In this document: piece after piece, positions 20,179 through 30,835 of the stretch
Numbering within the stretch: the first letter of the stretch is position 1
Layout: the number at the start of each line of letters is the position of its first letter
NCBI GenBank assembly: GCA_031288175.1
Contig: JAITRW010000040.1
Span: 124,001-188,000 of the forward strand
Reading direction: 5' to 3'
Source of the DNA: Tannerellaceae bacterium
GTDB taxonomy: Bacteria > Bacteroidota > Bacteroidia > Bacteroidales > Tannerellaceae
Length of the DNA: 64,000 nucleotides
Notes under the pieces: model-generated
Seen by the model: the letters and a program-made list of their open reading frames with translations, nothing else
Told to the model about the DNA's origin: nothing
The model's database searches: none
Made by a program: the position numbers and the translations under genes

Positions 20179-21516
20179 TTATTTGAGTTTGTAACGAGGA
20201 AGGCGCAAGACAAATTGGAGACCTCCTCCTACACGATTGCAGACGACAATATTGCCACCAAGCAACTGGAGAGTGTTTTTCACAATAGATAATCCTAACC
20301 CGGAACCTCCCGTATCACGTATCCGCCCTTCGTCAGCACGGTAGAAACGTTCGAAAAGACGTTTAAGGTGTTCTTCCTGCATGATCCCTACACCATTATC
20401 CGCAAACAAAATGGTATAAAAATGCTCGTCTTCATTTTGTTTGGAAATAAAGATATGGGTTCCAAAACCTGCATGCTGGACGACATTATCAATGAGATTA
20501 CGAAAAATAGAGTAAACAAGGTGATTTTTACCAGATATAGTTACTTCTTCAAGATTTACACATTCAATTTCGATACCCTGGTCATTGAGATTATCTTCAA
20601 GGTCAGCAGTGAGGGAAGACAACAATGTGGAGAGATTGACATATGTATTATGAAAACTCTTTTGAGAGTCTCCTCTATTTGTTAAAGTATTCATATCCTG
20701 AATAAGTTCAGAGAGGATAAGAGTTTGTCTATAGGCTTTGCTGACAAAATGACGGACAGCATTCGGAAGCACTATCTCATAGAGGAGTGTCTCAAGATAT
20801 CCTCTGATACTGGACATAGGTGTACGCAACTCATGGGCGACATTTTCTGTCATTTCCTGTTTTAAAAGATAAGCGTTTTTTTTGGATTTTGTACGCTCGT
20901 AGAAACGTCCTTGCCGTACAGCAGATATATTCTCTTTCTTGATTAAGTGCCCGAAACGATCCGTGATATAACGGATGATGAACAACATTACCGTGAAAAT
21001 TCCTAAGATACAATAGAGAAACATCTGGTCAGAGTTGGCAGCAAAAAAGTTCCGCACGGAGGTGTTGTATGGGAGAGCCACACGCACAAAACAATTATCG
21101 TAACGCTTGGCATAGTAAAGATACTCTTGATGAGTGGAAACTGACATCCGTTTGTTGATACCTGTGCCATTACGGAAAGCTTCCTTAATTTCGGGACGTT
21201 GAGAGTGATCTCCGGTAAGATTGATCTCAACAGGAGAGAGGTAGTTATCGTAAAGAACTGTACCGGTGTAACTGATCAATGTTAATCGCAGATCGTCAGG
21301 GAGTAAGGTAAAAAACGAAGAAGAAAATAATGAAGAAGGGATTTTTTCCGGAAGAACAGCATGGACAAGCTCAGCGTAGGTATCAAGCCTTTCTGTAAGT
21401 AATCTTGTACGATAGCGTCGTTCCTGTGTCTCACCTAACAAAAGGATGCCCGCAGAGAAAACACTAATGAGAAGAAGCAGGTTTACAAAAAGATGTTGCT
21501 TGTAGTCACTTTTCAT
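20179..21516 (-). CDS. PhoR-like sensor histidine kinase
   Basis: VAHELRTPMSSIRGYLE; FRNLIDNVVQHA; ADNGVGI; GGSGLGLSIVKNTL. Confidence 0.93.
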   Translation of the reverse strand: MKSDYKQHLFVNLLLLISVFSAGILLLGETQERRYRTRLLTERLDTYAELVHAVLPEKIPSSLFSSSFFTLLPDDLRLTLISYTGTVLYDNYLSPVEINLTGDHSQRPEIKEAFRNGTGINKRMSVSTHQEYLYYAKRYDNCFVRVALPYNTSVRNFFAANSDQMFLYCILGIFTVMLFIIRYITDRFGHLIKKENISAVRQGRFYERTKSKKNAYLLKQEMTENVAHELRTPMSSIRGYLETLLYEIVLPNAVRHFVSKAYRQTLILSELIQDMNTLTNRGDSQKSFHNTYVNLSTLLSSLTADLEDNLNDQGIEIECVNLEEVTISGKNHLVYSIFRNLIDNVVQHAGFGTHIFISKQNEDEHFYTILFADNGVGIMQEEHLKRLFERFYRADEGRIRDTGGSGLGLSIVKNTLQLLGGNIVVCNRVGGGLQFVLRLPRYKLK

Positions 21517-22205
21517 GTATCTTCGGGAAGAATAAATCTATAGCCGTAGCCGGCACGATTAGTAATCAATGAAGCGTGTTCGCCCAACTTTTTTCTCAAT
21601 CGGGTAATGTGGACATCAACAGTACGTTCAGTAATGTAAGGTGTTTCACTCCATACCTTACTAATTATATTTTCGCGGGAGAATATTCTTTCGGGGTTCT
21701 CTGCTAATGTGGTTAAGATTTCAAACTCTGTTTTCGTCAATACAATTTCCTCATCGGCAAGGATAAGTTCCTTTTTGTCAAGGTCAATCACAATATCTTT
21801 AAATACCAGTTTACGATCTTTTTTTTGCGAGGGTGTATGTATTATCCGACGCCTGAGCACTGCCCGTACACGAGCAATAACTTCCTTCATCGAAAAAGGC
21901 TTGGCAATATAATCGTCTGCCCCCACCGAGAAACCTGTGAGCATATCATTCTCTCCGTCTTTTGCTGTGAGAAAAATAATGGGTACTTCATTCCCGTTAC
22001 GACGCAATGTTTCTGCCATCCTATAACCTGACATTCCTTCCATCATCACATCAAGGAGAATAAGTACATGCTCCGGACCCAAGTCCTCCAAAGCTTCTTT
22101 TGCAGAAGACACACATTGTACCTCGAATCCCTCGTTGACAAGGTTGAAGGCAAGTAACTCACTTGCATCATAATCGTCATCTACAACGAGTATTTTACCA
22201 TTCAT
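21513..22205 (-). CDS. OmpR/PhoB-type response regulator
   Basis: MNGKILVVDDDYDASELLAF, LLDVMMEGMSG, DDYIAKPFSMKE; winged-helix C-terminus ERTVDVHITRLRKKLG; overlaps the HK start. Confidence 0.95.
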   Translation of the reverse strand: MNGKILVVDDDYDASELLAFNLVNEGFEVQCVSSAKEALEDLGPEHVLILLDVMMEGMSGYRMAETLRRNGNEVPIIFLTAKDGENDMLTGFSVGADDYIAKPFSMKEVIARVRAVLRRRIIHTPSQKKDRKLVFKDIVIDLDKKELILADEEIVLTKTEFEILTTLAENPERIFSRENIISKVWSETPYITERTVDVHITRLRKKLGEHASLITNRAGYGYRFILPEDT

Positions 22206-22381
22206 ATCCTCTTCCTTCTTTTCTGCAATCCCAGATTTCGCTCTTTCAATTCCAAGTTTTGTTCCTCTTCAAACTCTACTTTTGATGATGCAAACGTACA
22301 CAAGGATCAGCACAAACAAAAAGAACGGCTGTTACGATACGGTTACAGCTAAGGGGTATTTAAATGTCAAAGAAAACCTTG

Positions 22382-23656
22382 CTAACAAATACTATCAAAA
22401 TGAGTATAGGGACGGATCGCCTCAGGAATACGTATTCCTTTTTCCGTTTGATTATTTTCAAGCAGCGCTGCCACAACACGTGGGAGAGCAAGGGCACTGC
22501 CATTGAGCGTATGACAAAGGCCTATGTTTCGTTTCTTATCCCGGTAGCGACAATGAAGGCGATTGGCTTGAAAACTTTCAAAGTTTGAAACAGAACTAAC
22601 CTCCAACCAACGCTGCTGGGCAGCAGAAAAGACTTCATAATCAAAAGTCAAGGCAGATATAAAACTCATATCACCTCCACAGAGGCGCAGTTTACGCCAA
22701 GGAAGTGCTAATGCCGTTAACAAGGATTCTACATGTGCACACATTTCCTCCAAAGAGGCATAAGAATGTTCCGGTGTATCTACCCGAACAATCTCTACCT
22801 TGTCGAATTGATGTAAGCGATTTAATCCACGTACATCTTTACCGTAAGATCCGGCTTCACGGCGGAAGCAAGCGGAGTATGCTACATTCCGAAGAGGTAG
22901 ATTGGTCTCTTCGAGGATCACATCCCTGTAAATATTGGTCACCGGAACTTCGGCCGTCGGTATAAGGTATAATCCGTCTTCCGGAATGTAATACATCTGT
23001 CCTTCTTTATCAGGTAACTGCCCTGTTCCATAGCCGGATGCCGCATTGACTACGTAAGGGGGTTGGATTTCCTCATAACCTGCCTTCACAGCACGGTCAA
23101 GAAAGAATTGTACCAATGCTCGCTGTAACTGACTACCTTTCCCTCTGTATACAGGGAAACCGGCACCCGTTATTTTGACCCCCAATTCAAAATCTATCAG
23201 GTTATATTTTTGCGCCAACTCCCAATGAGGGAGAGCATCCTCAGGGAGGGGAGGGATGGAGCCCCCAGTCTTTTCCATCATGTTGTCTTCCGCTCGCTGC
23301 CCTTCGGGCACACTTTCGTGCGGGAGATTAGGCAACTGTACCAACAAGGCTGTAACTTCTTCCTCTGCTGTTTTGCGTTGTTCTTCCAGCAACTTAATCT
23401 CCTCTTTGAGAAGAGCGACACGTTGTCGAAGGTCACCGGCTTCAGCTTTCCGTCCGGCTTTCATAAGGGCGCCAACCTCTTTTGAAAACCTGTTCAGATC
23501 CGCCAAAACGCGGTCTTGTGCCTGCTGGGATTCACGCCGTACTTTATCCTGTGTAAGGATTTTCGTGACGAGTTCTTCCCCGCCATTAAAACACTTCTTT
23601 TTCAATCGCCGAAGCACATCTGAAGTTTGCTCTCCCAGCACTTTTATTGTCAACAT
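22382..23656 (-). CDS. serS: Seryl-tRNA synthetase
   Basis: Coiled-coil N-term, YLIPTAEVPVTNIYRD, ACFRREAGSYGKDVRGLNRLHQFDKVE, LNGSALALPR; start refined to MLTIKVLGE. Confidence 0.96.
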   Translation of the reverse strand: MLTIKVLGEQTSDVLRRLKKKCFNGGEELVTKILTQDKVRRESQQAQDRVLADLNRFSKEVGALMKAGRKAEAGDLRQRVALLKEEIKLLEEQRKTAEEEVTALLVQLPNLPHESVPEGQRAEDNMMEKTGGSIPPLPEDALPHWELAQKYNLIDFELGVKITGAGFPVYRGKGSQLQRALVQFFLDRAVKAGYEEIQPPYVVNAASGYGTGQLPDKEGQMYYIPEDGLYLIPTAEVPVTNIYRDVILEETNLPLRNVAYSACFRREAGSYGKDVRGLNRLHQFDKVEIVRVDTPEHSYASLEEMCAHVESLLTALALPWRKLRLCGGDMSFISALTFDYEVFSAAQQRWLEVSSVSNFESFQANRLHCRYRDKKRNIGLCHTLNGSALALPRVVAALLENNQTEKGIRIPEAIRPYTHFDSIC

Positions 23657-23738
23657 GTCTGCTATCCTTGTATTGTTTCCCTCCGGTACAAAGGTAACCA
23701 AAAGAGAAAGACGACTATCACTTCTTATGGACATTTAC

Positions 23739-23746
23739 TACTTTTG
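23739..23746 (+). promoter_or_regulatory. Putative -7 box TACTTTTG upstream of ugd
   Basis: TAnnTTTG match 38 nt upstream of the ugd ATG. Confidence 0.4.
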
Positions 23747-23783
23747 CATTTTCCGACAAATAAAAACAATATAGACTAAACAA

Positions 23784-25094
23784 ATGAAGATAGCGATTGT
23801 TGGGACAGGGTACGTAGGTTTGGTAACGGGAGCTTGTTTTGCAGAGATGGGGACGGATGTGTCTTGTGTGGATATTGATGAGTTTAAGGTTGAACGGTTA
23901 CGGCGTAGCGAATTACCGATATACGAACCGGGTCTTGACGAAATGGTTTCCCGTAACGTAGAAGCAGGGCGGTTACATTTCACAACGGATATCCGCGACG
24001 TTGTGAATAAGGTAGATGTTCTTTTTTGTGCCGTAGGGACACCACCGGAAGAGGATGGAAGCGCTGATTTGAGTCATGTGTTATCCGTCGCCCGCTCAGT
24101 GGGCAAGTATATGGAGCGTTATATTCTTTTGGTTACGAAGAGTACAGTACCCGTCGGCACGTCTCTTCATATAAAGGCCGCTATTGCCGAAGAACAGGCT
24201 ACCCGCAAAGTCAAAATTCCGTTCGATATAGCTTCCAATCCGGAATTTCTAAAGGAAGGAGCTGCTATCAAAGACTTCATGAGTCCGGACCGTGTAGTGG
24301 TAGGCATTGAGTCCGATCGTGCAAAAGAACTGATGAGTAAACTGTATAGACCCTTTCTATTAAATAATTTCCGGGTTTTGTATATGGATGTTGCCTCTGC
24401 CGAGATGACAAAGTACGCTGCCAACGCAATGTTGGCTACCCGTATATCGTTCATGAACGATATTGCAAACCTATGCGAACGGGTGGGAGCGGACGTGAAT
24501 ATGGTGCGTACCGGCATGGGTTCGGATATACGTATTGGTAGCCGTTTTCTTTACGCGGGCTGCGGTTATGGAGGATCTTGTTTCCCCAAAGATGTAAAAG
24601 CATTGATTAAAACTGCCTCCGATTACAATTATCCGTTACGTATCCTCGAAGCGGTAGAGGCGGTGAATGAGGATCAAAAACAGTTGTTATTCTCCAAACT
24701 TATGGAGTATTACGGAGAATTAAGCGGGAAATGTATTGCTCTATGGGGATTGGCGTTTAAACCGGAAACTGATGATATACGGGAAGCTCCCTCATTGACG
24801 TTAATTACAAAACTGTTGGAAGCAGGTTGTAAAATTAAGGCTTATGACCCTGTAGCTATATCCGAAACGGCTCATAAGCTGGGTGGAGCTATCTCTTACG
24901 CCGACGATATCTATTCGGCCGTGGAAGGGGCTGATGCCTTGTTGGTTGTAACGGAATGGAAAGTCTTCCGGATGCCGACATGGCCTGATGTGAAAAAACA
25001 AATGCGCCATCCCCTTATTTTAGACGGCAGGAATCTCTATGACAAGAAAGAGATGGAGGATATAGGATTCATCTACCGAGGCATAGGCCGGTAG
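23784..25094 (+). CDS. ugd: UDP-glucose 6-dehydrogenase
   Basis: MKIAIVGTGYVGLVTGACFAEMG; GYGGSCFPKDVKAL active-site motif. Confidence 0.96.
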   Translation: MKIAIVGTGYVGLVTGACFAEMGTDVSCVDIDEFKVERLRRSELPIYEPGLDEMVSRNVEAGRLHFTTDIRDVVNKVDVLFCAVGTPPEEDGSADLSHVLSVARSVGKYMERYILLVTKSTVPVGTSLHIKAAIAEEQATRKVKIPFDIASNPEFLKEGAAIKDFMSPDRVVVGIESDRAKELMSKLYRPFLLNNFRVLYMDVASAEMTKYAANAMLATRISFMNDIANLCERVGADVNMVRTGMGSDIRIGSRFLYAGCGYGGSCFPKDVKALIKTASDYNYPLRILEAVEAVNEDQKQLLFSKLMEYYGELSGKCIALWGLAFKPETDDIREAPSLTLITKLLEAGCKIKAYDPVAISETAHKLGGAISYADDIYSAVEGADALLVVTEWKVFRMPTWPDVKKQMRHPLILDGRNLYDKKEMEDIGFIYRGIGR

Positions 25095-25106
25095 AGATGT
25101 ATTTCC

Positions 25107-25131
25107 AGAAACAGGGTCAATCCCTGTTTCT
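25107..25131. terminator. Putative bidirectional terminator hairpin between convergent genes
   Basis: Perfect 10-bp stem AGAAACAGGG / CCCTGTTTCT with 5-nt loop, between the ends of ugd and the metallopeptidase. Confidence 0.5.
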
Positions 25132-25800
25132 CCCCATAAAAATAGCCACGTAGTATAAAAGAGAAGCGAGAGAGCCGAGAGCTGCCACTACGTAAGTATA
25201 AGCAGCCGCCCGAAGAGCATCCGTTGCCTTGTCATGCGTATAAATATTAGTAATACCCGCTCCGTTCAACCATGCAAGAGCGCGCTGGCTGGCATTTATC
25301 TCCACAGGAAGAGTAATAAAACTAAACAGTGTGGTGGTAGCGAAAAGTATGATACCGAACAAAAGAAGACCAGGGAAAGTATTAAGTGTTAACATTCCTC
25401 CGAGAATAACCCATGTCATTATATTGGACGAAAATGAAACAACGGGTACGAGAGCGGAACGCATTTGCAGAGGGGCATAGGCACGGGCATGTTGAACGGC
25501 GTGACCGCACTCATGTGCCGCTACGGCTGCCGCCGCTACACTATCACTATTATACACAGATTCACTGAGATTGACGGTCTTGTTCACAGGGTTATAATGA
25601 TCGGTCAATTGTCCTTGAACGGAAATTACGGAAACATCGAAAATACCGTTGTCCCGCAACATTTTTTCAGCAACCTGTTTCCCTGTCAGTCCACTGGACA
25701 AATGAACCTGTGAATACTTCTCAAACTTGTGTTTCAATCGGGCAGAGACCACCCAGCTAAGAATAGCGGTACCGATAAATATGATCCATGAGATTGGCAT
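25117..25800 (-). CDS. Zinc metallopeptidase (YugP-like)
   Basis: AAVAAHECGHAVQHARAYAPL HExxH motif; multiple TM segments. Confidence 0.92.
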   Translation of the reverse strand: MPISWIIFIGTAILSWVVSARLKHKFEKYSQVHLSSGLTGKQVAEKMLRDNGIFDVSVISVQGQLTDHYNPVNKTVNLSESVYNSDSVAAAAVAAHECGHAVQHARAYAPLQMRSALVPVVSFSSNIMTWVILGGMLTLNTFPGLLLFGIILFATTTLFSFITLPVEINASQRALAWLNGAGITNIYTHDKATDALRAAAYTYVVAALGSLASLLYYVAIFMGRNRD

Positions 25801-25812
25801 AGTAAGTAATAT

Positions 25813-27102
25813 TTAGTTAGACTGAATTATAAGTTCGGGTTTACAAATTATCGTTTGTTCACGGTCAGGGCCAACCGACACGATGGTGATAGGCACCCCG
25901 AGTTGCTCTTCCAGAAAAGCTATATAATGAGAAAAGGCCTGTGGAAATTGTGACTTTTGATTTATTGCCGTCATGTCGGATTGCCAACCGGGAAGATCCA
26001 CGTATTCAGCACGTAAGTCGGCAGGAAGCATGTAAGGGAAGGTGTCCATACGCCGCCCGTCTATCGTATAGGCAACACACACTTTGATAGTCTCAAAAGT
26101 GTCAAGGACATCGGATTTCATCATAATAAGACGTGTGACACCGTTCACCATAATGGCATAGCGAAGAGCGACAAGATCTATCCATCCGCAACGTCGTCGT
26201 CGTCCAGTAACAGATCCGTACTCATGACCAAGTTCACAGAGACGATCCCCTGTTTCATCCGTCAGTTCGGAAGGGAACGGGCCGCTACCCACCCTCGTAC
26301 AATACGCTTTAAATACACCGAAAACCTCTCCAATATGCTTCGGCGCAATACCCAACCCAATGCAACTACCTGCACATATCGTACTCGAAGAAGTTACAAA
26401 AGGATATGAACCAAAATCTACGTCCAACATCGTCCCTTGTGCACCTTCGGCAAGGATACGTCGTCCTTCGGTAAGGTTCATATTGATAAAATACTCGCTA
26501 TCTACGAGAGAAAACGTTTTCAAATAGGCTACTCCTTCAAGCCAACGTTCTTCCAATTCACGTAATTCGTAGGAATAGTCAAATGAACGAAGTATCGCCT
26601 CATGACGTTCCTTCGCTTGACGATAAACGGTATTAAAATCCTGCAAAATATCTCCAACTCGAACACCATTCCGACTGACTTTATCTGTGTAAGCAGGGCC
26701 TATACCTTTTCCGGTAGTTCCAATCTTACTGTCACCTTTCACACTTTCGTAGGCAGCATCCAGAAATCGATGGGTCGGCAAGATAAGATGGGCTTTTCGA
26801 GAAATGAGGAGACGTTTTCGAATATCGGACAAACCTCCAGCGATCAATGCTTCTGCCTCTTCCTTAAAGAGTAACGGATCAAGAACAACACCATTTCCTA
26901 TCAAGTTCTTTTTTCCACCTTGGAAAACGCCTGAAGGTATAGAACGTAACACATACTTCTTACCTCCAAACTCTAAAGTATGTCCCGCATTAGTCCCCCC
27001 CTGGAAGCGGGCAATGAGATCATACCACGGCGTAAGGACATCTACAATCTTACCTTTACCTTCATCGCCCCACTGCAATCCCAGCAATACATCAACACTC
27101 AT
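25813..27102 (-). CDS. purA: Adenylosuccinate synthetase
   Basis: VLLGLQWGDEGKGKIVD; FQGGTNAGHT; GTTGKGIGPAY. Confidence 0.97.
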   Translation of the reverse strand: MSVDVLLGLQWGDEGKGKIVDVLTPWYDLIARFQGGTNAGHTLEFGGKKYVLRSIPSGVFQGGKKNLIGNGVVLDPLLFKEEAEALIAGGLSDIRKRLLISRKAHLILPTHRFLDAAYESVKGDSKIGTTGKGIGPAYTDKVSRNGVRVGDILQDFNTVYRQAKERHEAILRSFDYSYELRELEERWLEGVAYLKTFSLVDSEYFINMNLTEGRRILAEGAQGTMLDVDFGSYPFVTSSSTICAGSCIGLGIAPKHIGEVFGVFKAYCTRVGSGPFPSELTDETGDRLCELGHEYGSVTGRRRRCGWIDLVALRYAIMVNGVTRLIMMKSDVLDTFETIKVCVAYTIDGRRMDTFPYMLPADLRAEYVDLPGWQSDMTAINQKSQFPQAFSHYIAFLEEQLGVPITIVSVGPDREQTIICKPELIIQSN

Positions 27103-27583
27103 GTCGCCTCTTTTTTAATCTATTGCTTTCTACCTCTTGACGAAGTCGAAAAGCACACTTACTACAAAGTCCAAAGATATACACATTATGGTAATAGGCA
27201 GTAAACTTGCGAAACTTCAACTGTCGTACATCTACACGCAAACTTCTAACAGATATATCCGTCAAAGAACAACATTCTATACAAAAAAGGTGGACATGTT
27301 TGTCCGCCATTCTTTTCAACTCGTATAATGGAATAGGAGTAAGCGGATGTTTGACAAGGATACCGGCATTAATGAGAATATCAAGGGTCGTATAGAGCGT
27401 TGACTTACTTACATGGAAAACATTCTCTTCAAGTTTGTTTTGCAACTGTCTCAACTCAAAATGCCCGACAAATTCACAAACATACTCGAATATTGCATTC
27501 CTTTCCTTCGTGAGTCGAAAATTTCTTTCATTAAGAAATGTAACAAAAATCCGGCGCAACTCATTGGCCGTAGCTACATCCAT
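27092..27583 (-). CDS. Fur-family transcriptional regulator
   Basis: LTKERNAIFEYVCE…HVSKSTLYTTLDILINAGIL; HVHLFCIECCS metal-binding Cys/His. Confidence 0.88.
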   Translation of the reverse strand: MDVATANELRRIFVTFLNERNFRLTKERNAIFEYVCEFVGHFELRQLQNKLEENVFHVSKSTLYTTLDILINAGILVKHPLTPIPLYELKRMADKHVHLFCIECCSLTDISVRSLRVDVRQLKFRKFTAYYHNVYIFGLCSKCAFRLRQEVESNRLKKRRHEC

Positions 27584-27605
27584 TGGAAAAAGTTACTAAA
27601 TCCTA

Positions 27606-30600
27606 CTAATGTACAAGCACTTTAACAGGCTCTTCTCCTTCTACAGAAACGACAACAAAACCCGAAGGAATATCCAAGATCGTCTCATCAGAGACTATCG
27701 TTTCATTTATCAGAGTTTTTCCCAATAGATTAATAATTTTTAATTTCCTTCCTGCGACCCCTGAGACTATGATATTTCCTTCCGAAGCTGTCACTTTGAC
27801 AGCCGTTTCTTTCACATCAGCCACCTTCAAAAGAGTACTCTTCACAGTGAATATTTCTACCCCTTCAAGGATTGCTTCTTCATACGTGGACGTATGTAGC
27901 ACAGGAATACCGTTGATTATCTTTATCCAGCTATTAAGCCCACTCCCATAGTAACTATATACGTCACCACGTGTTTCCAACAAGAAAGTTCCATCACCTT
28001 CGGGGGCCAGACGTAACGAGAAAAGAAGGGGTGATGATTCTCCTTCGATTTGCTGCTCTTCAACAGCGTAAGTAATTTGAATAGTTTCACCGGCAACGGT
28101 CAATTTAGTATCCCCATCCGACAATATTCCCTCAACAAAGGCCAACCGGGGCTTATCTTCCCAAAGGAAAGCTTCAGGATCTTTACCTTCCAAACGGTAA
28201 AGTGATACTGAATCGGCAAGACTACGCAGAAAACGGGCCGTCCTTACTATTTCCCTTCCCACAATCTTCTCTTCTACATCAGACATAAGTAAATACTGAG
28301 GCATTTTGACACCACGCACATAACGAGCCACAAGCTCACCCTGTGATTGGTCTTCTATTGCAAGATAACTAAGTGAAGAACTTCCTGTCGATTGTGGAGC
28401 AAGAGTAGCAGATGTAAAAATGCTCTCAATACGGATTTCCTGCTCTTCTTTAACATTCTCTGACGTCAAACTGCGATAAAGAGAAGGATAGTGATCCTGT
28501 ACAGCGAATTCCCCTTTCGGGTAGTTCTTATCCGTTACATTCAAAACAGATTGAGCAGTATTATTGACACTCAACCAAGAGAGCGGTATCGAATACTTGG
28601 CATAAAAACGTGACACCCCTTTAACGGGTATAGGTGTTACCCAATCACCTATTTGCCGTACCTCAGCCTCCGTCTCATATTCAATAGGAACATAACTACC
28701 TCCAACCAATTTGGCCATCACAAGTGTTTTTCCGCTAGTGATAACACCATTTGTGTGTAGAGCGATATATTTACCCGTTACATCATCTATCTCAGCCCAT
28801 TGGCCTGAAGCATAAGGGGCATTGAACAGTTGATATTGCTGTTCTCCATTTTTGTCACGCCACGTTTCCTTCAATAAAAAGACAGCAGCTTGTTCAGGAT
28901 CATTCTGTAAGAAATAACGACGGTTCACAGCGACATCAGGATCGAAAGAAATATAACGGCCATTGTACTTGAGTTTATAGATAGAACGTTCAAGAGGCAC
29001 AAGAGCCGTATTAGCCGGAGTGGTGTATCCGTATGCTTCTTTGGCTACAAACTCAGGATAGATACGGCTATCGCTATTCGTAATATAGACGTAATCGTCA
29101 CCACCTGAAAGATTGACACCAAGATTTCCTTTTCCTTGATAGTACTTAAAGGTAAAACCTTCACTGCCTGACAAACCCGACACAAAATGGTGATAACCGG
29201 CATAAGGATCGTTAAGACAATCGGAAGTAAGTTGTACCAGGCGTAACGTATCTGTTCCGAGGAAGAAAATCGTACCGGAAGCTGACCCTTTAAAGACATG
29301 ACTCGGGTCGTCACCAAAATAAGAGACACTATATTTTCCACGCTCACGATTAGTTACCACCACCTCACCGACAGAAACATTTCCCTCTATGATCCACTGA
29401 GCAGCAGGATCTTTCCGTAAATGTTCCCCATAGTCGGCAAACGCAAAGGAACCGTCCGGTAAGAAAGTAAGGTATTTACCTTTACGCGGATGAGTTTCAT
29501 CACTCCACGAGTTACGATTGTCATTAATTCCTACTATTTGCATTAGATAGACACCATTCACTACCGTAGCAGGCACATACTGATTCTCACCGCCCACATA
29601 GAAAGCAATGGCGCCAAGCGTCAAATCCTCAGTGGGATTGAGTTTACTCCGGACAAACACCTGTCCTGTATTCCCATCATAAAGGACATTAAAAAGGTAA
29701 GCGCCTGCCGATAAGGACGTTTTATCTTGCCATTTGTCAGTAGAGTTAAGTTCCAACGCTCCTGTAGAAGTAGGACTCACTACGATATAACCTTGATCTT
29801 TTACCAAAAGAGAAAACCACGTGCTATCAACTTGATGAGCCTCCTTAGCGAGCACTATAGATCCTTCAGATGCTCCATAGGTTACTCCCTGCGCTTGTAA
29901 ATGCCGTCGATTGAGTACATCTGGCACCAACCCTGAGGAGGCAAAAGAAATTTGGAAATAACTGTCCGAAGTAGCACGGACATCATGAGTAAGCTCATTG
30001 TAAACGCCGTTTTTTCCTAAGTTGGTATTCAAATCATTCACCGAAAAAGGAATGTAACCCTCTACTCTACAAGGGGTAATAGTAAGGACATCCCTCGCCG
30101 CTTGTGCATCGCCAAGGTTTTTGAATAAACGAGGGACCACTTTATTCCCGTAAACTCCCCATACAATCACGCTTGTTCCTCCGGAAAAGGTATGATAAAA
30201 GAGATTGTCGGAGGGGGAACCCGACTTAGAGGAAGGGTGCCATTGTTGAATATCTCCATCAAGGCGATTAGCTGTGTTCGAAGCGGCAGCCTCCGATGCG
30301 GTAGCTTCTTCCGAGCGAAAGACAAGATCACGCAGAGAAAAAGCCGTACGGAAACGATAGGAGAAGCCCGTGATGTTGTCATCTCCTTTTTCCACTGTCA
30401 CCTTCCACAAGATCTCATTCAGGCCTTCGGGGGAATCAGGCATCTGAGTCGAAGGTAAGAGATAAAGATATCCTCCTTTTTCCATAAGGAAGAAATCACC
30501 TTCACCACCTCTATAGGTAGCACGTAACAAGTAATTCCTTGCATTACTATATGTACCCTCGTCATAGATAGGGATACCTTTAATCCCTTCTACGCCCTGC

Positions 30601-30665
30601 GCAAAAGCTTCCAGGAAAGCTATTTGCAGAAATAAGACTGTCAGAACGAAACACAACCTCTTCAT
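27606..30665 (-). CDS. Large secreted protein with DUF6383-like C-terminal domain (paralog of 17682..20099)
   Basis: Signal peptide MKRLCFVLTVLFLQIAFLEAFAQ; C-term GNIIVSGVAGRKLKIINLLGKTLINETIVSDETILDIPSGFVVVSVEGEEPVKVLVH. Confidence 0.7.
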   Translation of the reverse strand: MKRLCFVLTVLFLQIAFLEAFAQGVEGIKGIPIYDEGTYSNARNYLLRATYRGGEGDFFLMEKGGYLYLLPSTQMPDSPEGLNEILWKVTVEKGDDNITGFSYRFRTAFSLRDLVFRSEEATASEAAASNTANRLDGDIQQWHPSSKSGSPSDNLFYHTFSGGTSVIVWGVYGNKVVPRLFKNLGDAQAARDVLTITPCRVEGYIPFSVNDLNTNLGKNGVYNELTHDVRATSDSYFQISFASSGLVPDVLNRRHLQAQGVTYGASEGSIVLAKEAHQVDSTWFSLLVKDQGYIVVSPTSTGALELNSTDKWQDKTSLSAGAYLFNVLYDGNTGQVFVRSKLNPTEDLTLGAIAFYVGGENQYVPATVVNGVYLMQIVGINDNRNSWSDETHPRKGKYLTFLPDGSFAFADYGEHLRKDPAAQWIIEGNVSVGEVVVTNRERGKYSVSYFGDDPSHVFKGSASGTIFFLGTDTLRLVQLTSDCLNDPYAGYHHFVSGLSGSEGFTFKYYQGKGNLGVNLSGGDDYVYITNSDSRIYPEFVAKEAYGYTTPANTALVPLERSIYKLKYNGRYISFDPDVAVNRRYFLQNDPEQAAVFLLKETWRDKNGEQQYQLFNAPYASGQWAEIDDVTGKYIALHTNGVITSGKTLVMAKLVGGSYVPIEYETEAEVRQIGDWVTPIPVKGVSRFYAKYSIPLSWLSVNNTAQSVLNVTDKNYPKGEFAVQDHYPSLYRSLTSENVKEEQEIRIESIFTSATLAPQSTGSSSLSYLAIEDQSQGELVARYVRGVKMPQYLLMSDVEEKIVGREIVRTARFLRSLADSVSLYRLEGKDPEAFLWEDKPRLAFVEGILSDGDTKLTVAGETIQITYAVEEQQIEGESSPLLFSLRLAPEGDGTFLLETRGDVYSYYGSGLNSWIKIINGIPVLHTSTYEEAILEGVEIFTVKSTLLKVADVKETAVKVTASEGNIIVSGVAGRKLKIINLLGKTLINETIVSDETILDIPSGFVVVSVEGEEPVKVLVH

Positions 30666-30835
30666 ATTCTGTGACCATTAAGTCCATATATTTCCGTCCG
30701 AGCGCTATCAGCGCACCGCAAAGCTAAGCAATAATATAGCACTACCGTTCGTTCCGCACGAAAAATATTTCAACCCCACAAGGAAATTCTTGTTTAGCCT
30801 CCTGACAGCGATTCTTCACCTTTCGCCCCTATTGT

